A DNA stretch of 64,000 nt from contig CM038471.1 in NCBI GenBank assembly GCA_021464415.1, forward strand, positions 71,960,851 through 72,024,850, in the 5' to 3' direction. Under the pieces are notes generated by a model. It saw only the letters and a list, made by a program, of their open reading frames with translations, had not been told where the DNA came from and searched no databases. The DNA comes from Lonicera japonica. Taxonomy: Eukaryota; Streptophyta; Magnoliopsida; Dipsacales; Caprifoliaceae. Positions 12,212-24,409 of the stretch are shown here, in pieces. The first letter of the stretch is position 1. The number at the start of each line of letters is the position of its first letter. The translations under genes and the position numbers were made by a program.

Positions 12212-13162
12212 AAACAAGAATTTTAACTTCCAAGCATTCATTCCTATATAGCAACACAATCCAAATATATTTACGATAAAATAAACACACAATTGATCAG
12301 TCTACAACCCTACACTATGAAGCATGGACACTCTCTGGAAAGCCATGTGTCGGGCCCGACACTTGTCGAACACTCTGATACTCTCTCCGACACTTGGATT
12401 TAATTATAATCTCTAATACTTGATAATTGATTTAGAAGGCTACTACTCTTAGTGTTTCTTCATTACTACATCAATTGAAGATGAGGCAACTAAGCCACTT
12501 TCTATATTCCCATTTTGTTTTCTATCGTTCTATGAAACAATTTAGTCTATACACGCTTTTTGATGCTTTAATTATAGAACAATTTTCTGATCATGTTTTG
12601 AGTATTTGGGTTATTAATGCAATCTAGTTTTATTTTATTGAATTCTTAAACATATATTTACAATGTTCATTGCATATATATAATTAATTAATTAATTAAT
12701 TAAGAATGTGTCCCTACCATGTGTCATGTCCTACATTTTTTTAAATTGTGTCGCATATCACGTGTCATGTCAAAACGCGTGTCGAATCTATACTTCATAG
12801 ACTCTACATAAATTGAGTACAAAGAAAGAAAATATATATTGAAAGTTCATCCTAAGCAAATCCTACCCCAACTTGCCCTCAAACTGAAAACAGAGGAAGA
12901 ATGTCCTTGGCTACATGTGTAGTTAGTGTTACTGGTAAACAAGAATTACAACTTCCACGCATTCATTCTTATCAACAAAATCCACATATATTAATGAATG
13001 TGTATAGATATATAAGCATCGATCTGTCTACAAAAATAGATTACAAAGAATGAATTGAATGAAAACCCAGAAAACACCATAGACCACATAGTGTATTGCT
13101 AATGCTAACCAAGAATTTTAACTTCCTACGTATAAATTCATACCAACACAATCTAAGTATAT
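12212..13162. repeat. Three degenerate copies of a roughly 55-bp motif
   Basis: Copies start near 12212, 12937 and 13107. Each has the order AACAAGAATT, AACTTCC, ATTCAT, AACA(C/A)AATC and a final TATAT. The first and second are separated by the element at 12315-12800. They lie between the two convergent genes and may be old duplications of a 3' flank. Confidence 0.5.
12315..12800. mobile_element. Non-autonomous DNA transposon (hAT-like), 486 bp
   Basis: The ends are inverted: CTATGAAGCATGGACAC on the left; the right end reversed reads CTATGAAGTATAGATTCGAC. Flanks are ACCCTACA and ACTCTACA, an 8-bp duplication with one mismatch. The subterminal parts are rich in GTGTC/GACAC repeats (CCGACACTTGTCGAACAC). 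No coding frame. Confidence 0.6.
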
Positions 13163-13313
13163 CTAAGAACAAAATTCGTTAGTGTATTTGTAGAGCAACC
13201 GCCTCCAAAACTCTCCTCCCAAAAATATTGAATAGAAACTCTTCAGATCTACAAAACTCCAAAATGTGTAATCTTTAAATAATATTATCTCATATCAAGA
13301 AAAAGGAACTATA

Positions 13314-16300
13314 TTACGCGGTCGAATGTCCATTCAAATCATTGCACATACACTCAGGGACTGGATATTTTGTAACGTCTCTTCCTGTCTTGCTAGTCCT
13401 CGGCTCTGGCTGACCTAATGAATCATGGTGCAAGTCCATTATAATCCTATTGAAATCTAATTGAGGGAGAGAAGAGTTTAGAAAGTGGCGAAGCATATGT
13501 CTTTTGTTTGGGGTAATAGTCTTTTTGTGCCCTGCATAAGCCCTATGCCCCTGTATCAACAAAGAATTTTAAATAGTTAGAATATTAGTTTAAACCGTGG
13601 TGCACCATAGTTGTATTAATGTTTCATTTGATTTTGTTATTTTAGAGCCTTGTCATTTTCAAACGTTTCCAATTCATACGTCCACAGTCCCAAATTAAGA
13701 ATCTGCTGCACCTTCTTAGTATGTCCCAAATCAAGCGTCCAGTTCCATCTCAGGACACAATCAACTTACCAAATTTTGCCATAGTAACTACTTTCATTAC
13801 CCATTTGTTATGCTGAAGTTAGTGCAAGTGCATCATCAAAAAAGTAGGAAAGCCAAATAGGACTCTTAATTTGGAATGGAGGGAGTATAACTTTGCACTT
13901 ATTTTAGGGTTAAAAAGCAAAAGCTCACTAAACTATAGCATCGGTTGCAAATACAAAATGAGTTTGCGAATAATGCCTAAAACTAATAGAAAGGTGCATA
14001 ACCCTTCATCTATTCCCATTCAAACCCTATTTAGCAACTTTTTTTTATGTTTTATCGCAACAGATGTAATATAACAAGAGGTTTCTTGCATTTTACCCTC
14101 TCTAATCTTGATTCTTCCATTCACAATGAAAGCCCAAGAAACAAAATTGCAAAAAAAGGAGGCTCTGATTTAGGTTAATATAATCATGTAATTTCTATCC
14201 TCAACTATAATTACTTTGAATTGGTAAACGGCATAAACGACGCCGAAGATGATTGTGATTAGAGCAATACCTGGATAGTGTGGCCCATATTTCCACCATG
14301 AGAGGGCATAAAAACATCACTATTTTCAGAAACAATGTAATCAATGGCGGCCATATAGGAAGCCTGTTTTGCCAATGGCTCAAGTTCCCCGGGCAAGGCA
14401 ATGTCCTCTTTGTTGTAGAAATGAGGATACTCTTTTGTCAATGGCAAAAGGGCTTCTTTCCCACCCAATGGATGCCCTCCCGCCCAAAAGATCCTTGCAT
14501 TCTTCGGAGCTCCGAGTGCTTTAAGCAACCTAAACATAACAATGAAATTCTCATTAAATTACAACCATATTTTGTTAATTTTTCCCTTTTTTTCTTGTAT
14601 CATGCTCCTCTAGAGTGAAAAAAAAATTATCCTAGAGGGTTGAAGAAATATGGACCATTGGGTTAAAATTCCATAGTTCATTTTTTCGACAGGTAGTTTA
14701 TGTCTAAATGAGTCATCGCAAAGGCAAACACTATAATACTATATGTCCAAACCTAAGCATTCAAATTACAAACGGATGGTCAAGGTTTTTTTTTTCTTTT
14801 TAATGGTCAAGATTTACTACTCTGCTTTAAAGTGATTAGCCAGATCCTTTTATCTTTGGGGGGAGAGAAAGAGGAGATTAAGGACCGGCAAGCTAAGTAG
14901 CATGGATATTTCACAAAGTTCGATGGCAGTATCTGGATACTGTTGACGCTCCAAACAAGTATCTGTTGACTTATTCAACAACTTTGGCTTTTGGTTGGAT
15001 ACGCACTGATACAAATGAGTTTATTTTGCATTCATTGTTTCTATATTAAAAGGTTAAGTTTAGACGATGTATTAAAAACAGAGCTATTGACGTGATGTAG
15101 TTGTAGATCATCAAAGCTTTTTTCATCCATCTTAGTATTCAAAGCTATAATTTGCCACCATAATTTAATATTGTTAATTTGTTATATAATACACGTGTAT
15201 ATACCATAATTTATTCTATTTTATCATGCATCCTTGTTTATCCTATACTCTTATTTAAATTTTCCGTATCACCATATCATATCATATCCTATCGTGTTTC
15301 CCCTATATCCACATTAGTCCAACAAATGAAAAAAATATTCGAGCAAATGGCATAAAAGCTCACCGCACAACATCAAAGGCATTTAAGGGGCAAAGACCTG
15401 CAAGCTTACGATCATGGTAAGTCATGTTTGATCTTGAAGTTAAGAGCTCCGGTTTTAGCTTTCTCTCATTGTTTATTATCTCATCATACTTGTGACTCAA
15501 ACCAGGAAGACACCCTGTCCTCACCCATACATCCTTTTCCATACGCAAATGAAGAGCAAGATAAGGTCCCTTGCTTCGCATCCTCTTTGTTAATTTGTTA
15601 CCGATATCTAAGATTTTTGGGGCAAATCTTAGTGCATGAAATGCCACCTACAAATCCAAGAAAACATTAGACATAAAGCCGCCACATTTGAAACTGTTGT
15701 AAATCAAGATTTTATTTTTTATGGCAGTAGATTGGTTTATAAGTAGTTTTCTTTGGTCAAAACATGCTAGGGGTTTTGTTAGTTGTTTCATTTCTTAATT
15801 ATTTATTTCCTTTCGTATGTTGTTGCCTTAGGGTTTAGCTTGTGTCCTATTTATACCCACTTTGGGAGTCTTTGTAATTGGACAATTATTAAAACAATTT
15901 CATATTCTCAAATACACGTGTAGTTAAATGGAGCAACGCCAGACATGAATTAGGTCATCCTGAGATTGCATAAACTTCAACAACTTGGGAGCATTTTGTA
16001 GTTCCTAACAATGAAATGATTGTCTTTAATTTTGAATTCGTCAATTCAAGCATCATATATATATCAGGTGGATTTTTATATTGTTATAGATTATATGATT
16101 AGCTTTCAGTACCTTACATCGAAGCTTCTGAAGATCAGAAGGGAGATCCTTAGAAAGCCTTGAATCCAAACCACGTAAGAGCAAAACACCATCCCTTCTA
16201 AGCTGCAAGAACCAACAAAAATTACATCAACGAGATCCTCAATGTCTCCATTAGTTCCCAACTAACTTGCATTAAGCTAATAAAATAAAATCATAAAAAT

Positions 16301-18383
16301 GACGGCTAAATGAAAATGGGATCACTTTGAGCATGTCCGTCAATTCAAACCAGATATGAAAGTTAAGTAAACAAAAAAAGGCGTGTCCACTCAGCAAATG
16401 ATATTTTACATTTAATATAAGGTTTCCAAAAACAACACAAAACAATCCAAATAGATGAATAATAGAAGACAGGTCAAAAGCCCATCAGAAAAATCAAAGT
16501 TTGGAGCTCTCTCTGTACTGCACAGCTCAAAAACAAGTGAAGTAGTTGGTTGACATCTTCCAAGGAATGAACCAAACTTAACGTTCCATAATTACCATAA
16601 CACAGCATTTTTTTTAGCAAAAGAAAGCCGAGCCAAGTTCATAAAGCCATTGATGAATTTTGGGCCATTAATGAATTCGGTTTTTTTCCTTAAAAAGTAC
16701 CGACTATGATCAATCAAAAGGAGCCAATTATAAAAGAATGTAACTTGGAAGCAAGCTTGTGGAAAATGTTTCTTACCCGTCTAGAGTAATGTGCCCGGAT
16801 CCATTGAGGGGAAGCATGGAGTGGAGTATGTTTCTCCTCCACTGGCCTTGACATTAAATGTGTAGATGGCAGTGACAAGACTATTCGTACATCATTGGCA
16901 AGTACACTCTTGAAGTGATCCAAATCAAATATATCACTAAATTCACTACACCAAGTAAAGAAAAACATAGAAATCCTCAATCCTTTACAATGGAGTCAAC
17001 AAATACATACACTAGAAAGCAATTCAATTGAATTCAGCTACAAATCTACAATAGTCAAATGTGTTGTATACTCTATCCACCAAATATATCTAAATAACTT
17101 AGTTCCAGACTTCCACTATGAAATGGATGTTTTCTATGTTGAATAAAAGTGCCATATACTGATTGAGTCAACAAAGTTGATCAATTCTGATATGAATTGT
17201 AATGATTGCCTAATAGAATCAAAACTGACCTAATCTCACTAATTAAGCATTTAAGAAAAAGCGCCAATGAATCATGAACCAACCACGAAATGGGCATCTA
17301 CTATACTGAATCGAAATGGCATTAGGCTTATATAAATAAAACAATAGTGAGTCACGAAAGTTGTATCAACTATTCCCTGTGTCTCGAATTGAAAGGCCCG
17401 CATTTGAATTTGGGACTTTTTAAGAAAGTAGTGGTTTCAACCTAATTAATGGTCAAGGATGCAACTTATACTCTATTACATTATGAAATTTGGTACATTG
17501 CTTATGTCCTAAAAAGAGAAATAAGACTATCCATCTGAGACATCCCAAAAATCAAAGTGCCAAAGTGGGGACATCAATTTGAGACAGTTCCAGAAATAAT
17601 TTGACCAATACAAATGGGTCTTATCCAAATTACTCAAAACGCAAAAAAGATAATGAGCACAGAGAAGAACAAAAAAATAAACCTTTCATCACCCCAAATG
17701 ACATTGACTTGCAAGATGGGAACAACCAAAGCAGCCCCAAGAACCCTGGCAATCACCACAGCATCAACAATCTGATTCCTCTGCTGATTCATACCACCAG
17801 ATACCACCACCATCAAATACTTTGCCCTGTCCCTCATAATCTCCCCACTCAATTTTCCGTACTCTTCGCTAAAACTCAAACAAGGCCTAAACCCCAACCC
17901 ATCAGGTTGCTTCCAAAACTCACTCTCCTCTTTACCACCCCTCTCAAAATCCCCAAATTTTAGCTGCGAAGTGGAGGACCCGTTTGAGATTGACGACTCA
18001 AAATCCCCAGATTTGAGCAGTGAATTTGAGTACCCATTTGAGATTGAAGAATCTTGCTGCGGAATTAAACATGGGTTGGGGTAGAATGGGACCAAAGGGT
18101 CAAAATCCAAGCTGTAGAATTTGAAAAATCCAAGAAAACCAAAGAGGAAAAGGAAAGGGAAGTAAAATCTGGGGGTCTTGAAGAGCTTGGATTTTGAGGG
18201 GTTTGTAAATTTCATCGGAGGGTGGAGCAGAGATTGGAGAGAAGAAGAAGAAGATGAAAGAGAGTTGAGTACTTGTGAAGTTACTGATTTGTAACATTGC
18301 TGCACGGTGGAGGTGGTGTTCTTTGATTTCGGCATAAAATTAGATAGTAGTGAGCTTTCAGGGGCTTTTTTGTATGCGTCCAA
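13314..18383 (-). CDS. O-fucosyltransferase family protein (GT106, PF10250-type), 6 exons, 579 aa
   Basis: This is a Golgi-type glycosyltransferase of the plant protein O-fucosyltransferase-like family. Acceptor specificity cannot be read from sequence; relatives act on cell-wall or pectic glycans. Exons from the start: 18383-17683, 16945-16777, 16202-16113, 15647-15364, 14529-14271, 13550-13314; phases agree and 1740 nt gives 579 codons plus stop. A single hydrophobic segment near residues 73-92 (FYFPFLFLFGFLGFF) after a Ser-rich cytoplasmic tail makes it a type II membrane protein. Family landmarks are GGMNQQRNQIVDAVV, LPSTHLMSRPVEEK, YLALHLRMEKDVW, RIFWAGG and DVFMPSHGGNMGH, followed by a C-terminal GHRAYAGHKK block. 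Length is typical. It is convergent with the lipoxygenase. No break seen. It resembles the Arabidopsis OFUT20-like subgroup, from memory only. Confidence 0.93.
13679..13885. mobile_element. Stowaway-like MITE in O-fucosyltransferase intron 5
   Basis: Left end CGTCCACAGTCCCAAATTAA and reversed right end CTCCCTCCATTCCAAATTAA form an inverted pair of the CTCCCTCYGTCCCA type. TA dinucleotides flank both sides, as for Tc1/mariner MITEs. Confidence 0.6.
15755..15935 (+). mobile_element. Possible LTR remnant in O-fucosyltransferase intron 3
   Basis: The segment has the order typical of a plant LTR: TGTCCTATTTATA (TATA-like), then CTTTGTAATTGGACAATTAT and AAAACAATTTCATATTCTCA. Ends and target duplication could not be fixed. 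Confidence 0.3.
17373..17595. mobile_element. Stowaway-like MITE in O-fucosyltransferase intron 1
   Basis: Left TTCCCTGTGTCTCGAATTGA and reversed right TTCTGGAACTGTCTCAAATTG are inverted and both are bordered by TA. The ends are more diverged than those of the 13679-13885 copy. Confidence 0.5.
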
Positions 18384-18658
18384 GTGTTTTAGGTTTAGAG
18401 AGAGAGAGAGGAGAGAGAAAATGGTGGGGGAGGGAAGACAAAAGTCCGATCAATCCGCGTTTGACAAAAGTGCCGTGTCAGAAAAGTGGTTTGCTGTTGT
18501 AGTTTTTTGACACATACATGATACATATTTATCTCATTAAAAAAAAAAAATTCCAAATTTTTTCTTCAAGTACATAAAAAAAATTATTCGGAAATAAGTG
18601 ACGTTACTGAATTTACACTGATTCAACCACTTCGCATTTGTTATTTTTTGAACATTAC
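18384..18658 (-). promoter_or_regulatory. 5' flank of the O-fucosyltransferase gene with a GA/CT tract
   Basis: Immediately upstream of the start codon lies a GA run (18397-18420), which on the sense (minus) strand is a CT-rich tract, common in plant leaders and core promoters. No clear TATA box. The rest is AT-rich with nothing recognised. Confidence 0.4.
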
Positions 18659-19051
18659 GGGCTTGTTTGGTTGCTCTCTTTTTTGTTTTTTTTTTCAAAA
18701 TTTTAAAAACACAACTCAAAACTAACTCTATTTTCACACTTTTCAAAATTTATTTCACTATACTTTCTCTCTCTAAATTTTTTTTTTAAAACGCCATAAC
18801 TTTAAATTCAAAAATCAAAAAATAATAAAAAAAATATATATTTAAAACCTATTCATCGAGATCTATAAAATAAGATTCATTGTGACTATTTTTTGAAATT
18901 TTTTATGCGTTTTTTCATTGGTTGAAAAAAAGTCAAACAAAACTAAATTCACTTTTCAACATAAAAACTCTAACTCAAAACATTCAACCAAACACCAAAT
19001 TTTTAAAACTTATCTAAAAAACTTATCTAGAAACATTAACCAAACAAGCCC
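18659..19051. mobile_element. MITE with GGGCTTGTTTGGTT termini, 393 bp
   Basis: Left GGGCTTGTTTGGTTG and the right-hand ACCAAACAAGCCC are exact inverse for 13 bases. A TAC trinucleotide sits on both sides. The interior is AT-rich with CAACCAAACACC echoes near the right end. Superfamily is uncertain (Tourist-like by TSD length; hAT MITEs can have similar ends). Confidence 0.65.
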
Positions 19052-19244
19052 TACATTTCAACTTAAATTCAAGACCCATGTGTGATAAGAAAAAACTCAA
19101 ACTCACTCCTTAACCAACTATTAAATAATAGAAAAAAAAAAATTTATACAAACAATATTGATTAATTAAAATGGATACAGCTAGACAGATTAAGCATGTT
19201 AATTTTAAATGTATAATTGTTTGTTTTAAGTCCAAAATCTATGC

Positions 19245-19916
19245 ATAATTCTATTCATGATTTTATCATTATTAAAAATTTTGGAGTGCAATGTAAGCCT
19301 CCCAAAGCTCCCAAAATTGTGGGGGTTAGGTGGTACCCTCCCCTTCTTGGATGGGTTAAATGTAATACAGATGGGCTCTCAAAAAATCCTTCTAGGTTGG
19401 CTGCGTGTGGGAGTTTATTTCGAGATCACCAAGGCGCTGTTTGTGGTTCTTTTATTCAAAATATTGGAATTGAAACAGCATTCTATGCTAAATTTTTGCT
19501 ATTGTTTTAGCTGTTGAGCTAGCGTATAACAAATGTTGTTTTAAATTGTGGCTGGAGATGGATTCTGCAGTCACTCTTTGTAGTTTTTTCTAATAAAAGC
19601 TTTGATCCCCCTTGGCAGTTGAAGTAAAGATGGGAGAAGTGTCTTAATTTGATGGAGAAGATGGAGATTAGATTCTCACATTTATCGTGAAGGCAACGTC
19701 CCTGCGAATATTCTTTCGAATGTAGCCTTGCAGCATGCTGATTTCAAATGGTGGAATGGGGGTATTCCGAAAATTGCTCGAGCTGTTTATGAAGATAGAG
19801 TTGGAAAGGAATTTTATAGATTTTGTTGATTATGTTCTAAGTTTTTTTTTTGTTCTTTCTTTGTACTTCTCCTTTCTTTCAATATAAGGCTTTGAGCCAA
19901 TCTTTCATTAAAAAAA
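19245..19916 (+). mobile_element. 5'-truncated LINE with RNase H domain remnant and poly(A)
   Basis: A 17-bp direct repeat AAGTCCAAAATCTATGC lies at 19228-19244 and again at 19917-19933, just after a terminal A run: the mark of target-primed insertion. The segment encodes a plant LINE RNase H-like domain in pieces: WVKCNTDGLS, CGSLFRDHQGAV, ETAFYAKFLL, then in another frame AVELAYNKCCFKLWLEMDSA. Stops and frameshifts make it a dead copy. AATATAAGG near 19880 may be the polyadenylation region. Confidence 0.8.
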
Positions 19917-20127
19917 AAGTCCAAAATCTATGCTCTCTTTTTACTCCGTATTATACTTCATTCTTTTTAAAATTGGTGGATAGCCCAAACATGTTAGATA
20001 TATTTAATTAATAATTATTTTTACTTTGATTATTATATGTACTTTACTAATTAATTTAATTTACTAATAAGTATTTATTCTTATAAGTTAATTCATATGC
20101 TCCATTAGTTCTCTACATCATGGTGTA

Positions 20128-20325
20128 GGCTTAGGCTTTGTTGCGAGGAATTAATAAGGTGATCTTCTTCTTGCACAACATGCATTTTGTTATGGTTGGG
20201 TTGCAGTGGATATTGTCAAAGCATTGGCTATTGAAACCAGAGTTTATATGAGACGACTTATAGGGGTTGGTCTAAGATTGATATTGAATCGGACTCTTTG
20301 TCCATTATTGTAATTCTTAAATCAA
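20128..20325 (+). pseudogene. Second degenerate LINE RNase H fragment
   Basis: Translation with stops reads LGFVARN, GDLLLAQHAFCYGWVAVDIV, KALAIETRVY and then IGVGLRLILNRTLCPLL. This follows the FRD.xG.....A......A...EA.A........L....ESDS pattern of LINE-encoded RNase H domains. It is about 200 bp beyond the first LINE and independent of it. Confidence 0.45.
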
Positions 20326-20394
20326 GGTCGATCGTTCGGTTTGAGTTGGGTTTGGTGATTGAGAAAATTTGAAAACTTGACTAATTTATTTTAG

Positions 20395-20660
20395 TTTAGT
20401 TCTCATTTGTTTTTACAATTTATTAACCAATAATATTGTGGGTTATGCTTGGTCCTTAATAGATTCATATTTTTAGGTAGAATTGTTTATTTGTCAGTTT
20501 AGTGGTTTGTTTCTAGTAAGAAAATAGAAAGAAACAAAAAAGCTTGCTCATAATTTTTTAGAATGAGTTTTAATCTAAGATATTATTGAAAATGTAATTA
20601 GGTTAGGCTAGAGGGTGAGCTGTGATACAAAATAAGCTAAGCTTGGGGGTGGGATGAAAA
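20395..20660. repeat. Dispersed repeat, copy A (inverted relative to 30165-30445)
   Basis: Contains GTAATTAGGTTAGGCTAGAG, AGCTAAGCTTGGGGGT, GGGTTATGCTTGGTC and AGTTCTCATTTGTTTTTA. The reverse complements of these occur in matching order at 30165-30445. Likely two insertions of one unidentified element. Confidence 0.55.
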
Positions 20661-21616
20661 ATTATTTTTTATTTTTTTTATGTTTTTCCTTTTTGGTGTA
20701 TAAAAAGTTTAGGTGAGGGTACAATAGTTTTTTCGGTATCGGAGATTCGAACGAAACCTTACAAGTGAAGTTTTCAAATTCTTACTAACTTTTTTTTTAG
20801 TGTTCTTAAATACGCCCACATAATTTGTTTTCTCACCACATCAAAAGTCAATATTACATCAATCTTAATCTAAAAAATAGCGTAAGATTCTTTCTTTTCA
20901 CCCTAGTTTCTATACTTAAAAAAAATTGCCACTAATTTATCTTCTCACTCATTTAAATTTTTTAAAATTAAAAAGGTCCATTCTTTTCAACAAATAATTC
21001 TACAACTCTAGTTCCAAAATATTTTAATAAATGATTTATTTTTATAAAAAAATATTTTATTTTTTTAATTCATTAGATATATCCATATAGGAGACAGTAA
21101 TATTACGAAGATTAAAATTTTATTATTAGCTAGTGAAAACGATTGAAGTAACTATCTTGTGTTAACTAATTAATTTTTACTTTGATCAAGTGTTTCATTT
21201 TAAACAGTCGGTTGCCTAAAAGTCTAAAACTATTATTGTTGATATGAAATTGTCACTTATGGGGCTTGACCCTATCTCTAATTAGGAATTTTGTGATGTC
21301 AATAATGAATTTTGTGGATGTGCAATAAAAAAATAAATGTATTATTTGATTTATAAAAAAGAGGTGGTATATCGTTAGCGTGTATAAAAAAGATGGGGTA
21401 GGTTGAATGTTTTCAATAAAAAATATTTTTATTGATTTATATAAGATTTTCATGTTTTAGTTTTAGCGACAATGAAATTAACGTCCCAATAGTGCATTCA
21501 GTAAACTCACCCCAATGGTGGGGTGAATTAAAAGTTTTTTTAAAAAATAAGTGGGGTGAGAAGAAAGTATTATCTTATTGGGGTGAGAAGACGGATTACG
21601 TGGGTTTATTTAAGAA

Positions 21617-21722
21617 CTCCCTTTTTTTATAGCAATTGTACTTGGAGAGATTCAAACACGGATCTCTAGCTAAATAAATTGTCCTTCACATGATCTAGTA
21701 AACCATTAGACCAACCCTATGG
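21617..21722 (-). mobile_element. Possible tRNA-derived SINE fragment
   Basis: On the minus strand: GGTTGGTCTAATGGTTTAC (A-box-like), then GATCCGTGTTTGAATCTC (B-box-like) and a short TATAAAAAAA end. No target duplication found. Confidence 0.35.
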
Positions 21723-22499
21723 AGTCTAAATTCTTACTAACTCAACTAACTCTTATTTACTATTTTTCAAACATTATTAAATTTATTAGTGTAGCTGAAA
21801 CTTGTGACTTGTGTGAAATGATATTTATCATGACTTAAACTTATCACTTGGCCAACTATTAACCATTAAAAAAAATTAATATTCAAGCGATACTCATTAA
21901 TTAGAGGGTGATTTTATTTCTATATGCAATTTCTTGCAATTAATCTACCATTAATTTATGAATTTTTTGTACAAATTTTTCACAATATTACCTTTTTAAA
22001 AATTGAAAAGCATATCCACCACTTAAAATTAATTTATATTTGTATTTTTTTTTAGTTTTAATTAGATTCCTAATCAAAATTTACTTCCATATTAATTTAT
22101 TTCTTATTTTCCTTTGAGATTTTTTAAAATCTTTTATTAAAAACACTATATTAACTTAACGTAATTTGATCGATGAAAATTTAAACCGTAAAATCATATT
22201 AGTTTAAGTGTACAATAATGAAAGATCTTTTGTCAAAAAGAGATTCGAGCAAAATTTTGCAACACAGAGAATATTCCACAATATAATGGATTAACGCGAC
22301 ATTAAAAGCTGAGAAAAAACTATAAATTATTATTGAGCACAATTTATTTCCAATGCAATCCTTTAATAGAGCAAAAATTAACATTCAATGGTGTGTTCCG
22401 TGTAATTTTGTTTTCTTTATAAATTTATACATGAAATTATATTCTTATTTGAAATTTGGTAGAAAAACTTTATTTCGAATACAACATAAAACTTCAATA

Positions 22500-22742
22500 G
22501 AACTTGACTTAATGTCTAATGTTGGATTCGAAACTAATATGTTATCTCTGTAAGATTTGTATAATACAAAAAATGCCTGGTATAAAATTTTAATTTCGGT
22601 AATAACATTACAAACCAAGCAGAACTTAACCTAATTTCTAATGTCATATTCAAAACTAATATGTTGTTTTGGTAAAATAGGTATAATATAAAAAAAATTG
22701 AATGATAGAAAAACTTAATTAGGGTTACAACATTACAAACTT
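22500..22742. repeat. Imperfect tandem duplication, about 120-bp unit, two copies
   Basis: GAACTTGACTTAATGTCTAA near 22500 matches GAACTTAACCTAATTTCTAA near 22622. The following AAACTAATATGTT, TATAATA and ACAACATTACAAAC blocks keep their order. Old duplication with many substitutions. Confidence 0.65.
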
Positions 22743-23959
22743 CAGCAAAGCTAGAAGATGAAATCCCGTCGAAAAATGTTAGTGCCAAAAATTGTTTGGC
22801 GAAAATAAAGAGCTAGAACATAAAATGACGGAGGAAGTTGTTTGCTTTTTTGCTTTTCATATTTACTAACCTTAGTTTTACTCTAACCTTTTAGAATGTA
22901 ATATTTTTATTTACTTAATTAAAGCGGATGTACTTATTAATTTAGTGGATATTTTAATATTAAATAATATTTATAAAAAATAAATCAATAATTTTTTTTC
23001 AAGTCTATCCATGCTCGTAGATTAATTTAATATGCAATACGGATTAACTTAATAACGTAAATTAATTGCAATAAATCACGGATATAAATAAAATCACTCT
23101 TAATTAAAATGGATAAAACTAGACAAATTAAATATGACAATTTTATTTTAATTTATGTAGATATATGTATAGAATTGCCAGTTTTGCTTAAATTTATCAT
23201 CATTTATATTTACCACCTTATTATTAATACACTTATTAAAAATAACTATAATTTAAAAAGTATTAAATGAGTTTTTCCTTTTTAGAAGAAAAGAATAAAT
23301 TTAACTCTTATGATATTTAACTTTTATGTTAGTTTCATTTCATTATTTTTTATACATTTACAAATGGAAGATGGGAGAAAAATCACTTATATTATTACAT
23401 TTTCACAAAAAATTCTAGATAATATATTTTAATACAATAAAGACACCTTATATTACCTAGGGGTGGAATCGGTCGGTAAACCGAACCGATCCACTCTCCA
23501 TGACCACTGAACCGACATTATTCGGTAAAGAGAAATGGAACCCGATTTCAACCGAAAAAATCGGTTTTACCGAAATTCGGTTTGCCCGATGATATCCGGT
23601 CGGTCGAATCGGTTACTACTGTGGACCGTTTCATAAGATTTATAAGTTTTGAGTTTTTGACAGTGCACTCAATTAATGAATCAAACATTTCAAACCAATA
23701 AAAATTAAAAGTTAGCAAGGCAGCACTCAATCAAATTAAAACTTAAAAGTTACAAATCCTTTATCCCAAATTCAAACTAATAAAACTAAAAACTTAATAT
23801 AATACAACTTAATTCAAACCAACAAATCCACATAATAAAATTCAAACCATAACACAACAATCAGTAATAAGTTTTTAGCCAAGAAAAGTGATTTTTATCA
23901 ACTCGCATCAAACATTAACAAAGCAACAAGGCAGCAAGCAATAAAAAGTAATGCAACAA

Positions 23960-24115
23960 ATAGCAAAACGCAACAAATTAGTGCAGCAAATGTGGCTAAG
24001 CAGTGGCAGCAACTGTGGCTGGGCAGTGGCAGCAATTCAACAAAGCAGCTTTAAATGGTAGTAGCCAGTAAGGCAACAACTGTGGCTGGGCAGTGGGCAA
24101 CAACATGAAACAATT
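23960..24115. repeat. Imperfect minisatellite, GGCAGCAACTGTGGCTGG type
   Basis: Three to four imperfect copies of GCAGCAAcTGTGGCTgGGCAGTGG with CAACAA spacers lie in the left subterminal part of the hAT element, outside the transposase frame. Confidence 0.45.
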
Positions 24116-24409
24116 ATCAATTTATCATAGGCAAACAATCCATGAACTATTATATATTATGATTAAAATAATAAATAAATGAAAACAAAAGGAATTAGTT
24201 CATTACATTACGGATTTATGGGCTCATGGCCGTGGTGGAAGCATATTTTGTGTCACACTTGATTGAGTTGAAGTTGGATCAACAATTGAAAACCACAAAA
24301 TCATTAGATTTTAGAACTAAAAAGTTAAGACAATAAAAGCATAAAAAAACCTATAAAATAATAAAACAAACCACTTACTTGCTTCCAATTCTTATAGTTC
24401 CTTGTAAAA

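Larger units (their letters stand above)
19934..23457. other. Gene-free AT-rich spacer with scattered repeats
   Basis: Apart from the RNase H remnant, the inverted dispersed repeat, a SINE-like fragment and one tandem duplication listed separately, I see no coding potential here. Short open frames are in AT-rich, low-complexity sequence without recognisable domains. Confidence 0.5.
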
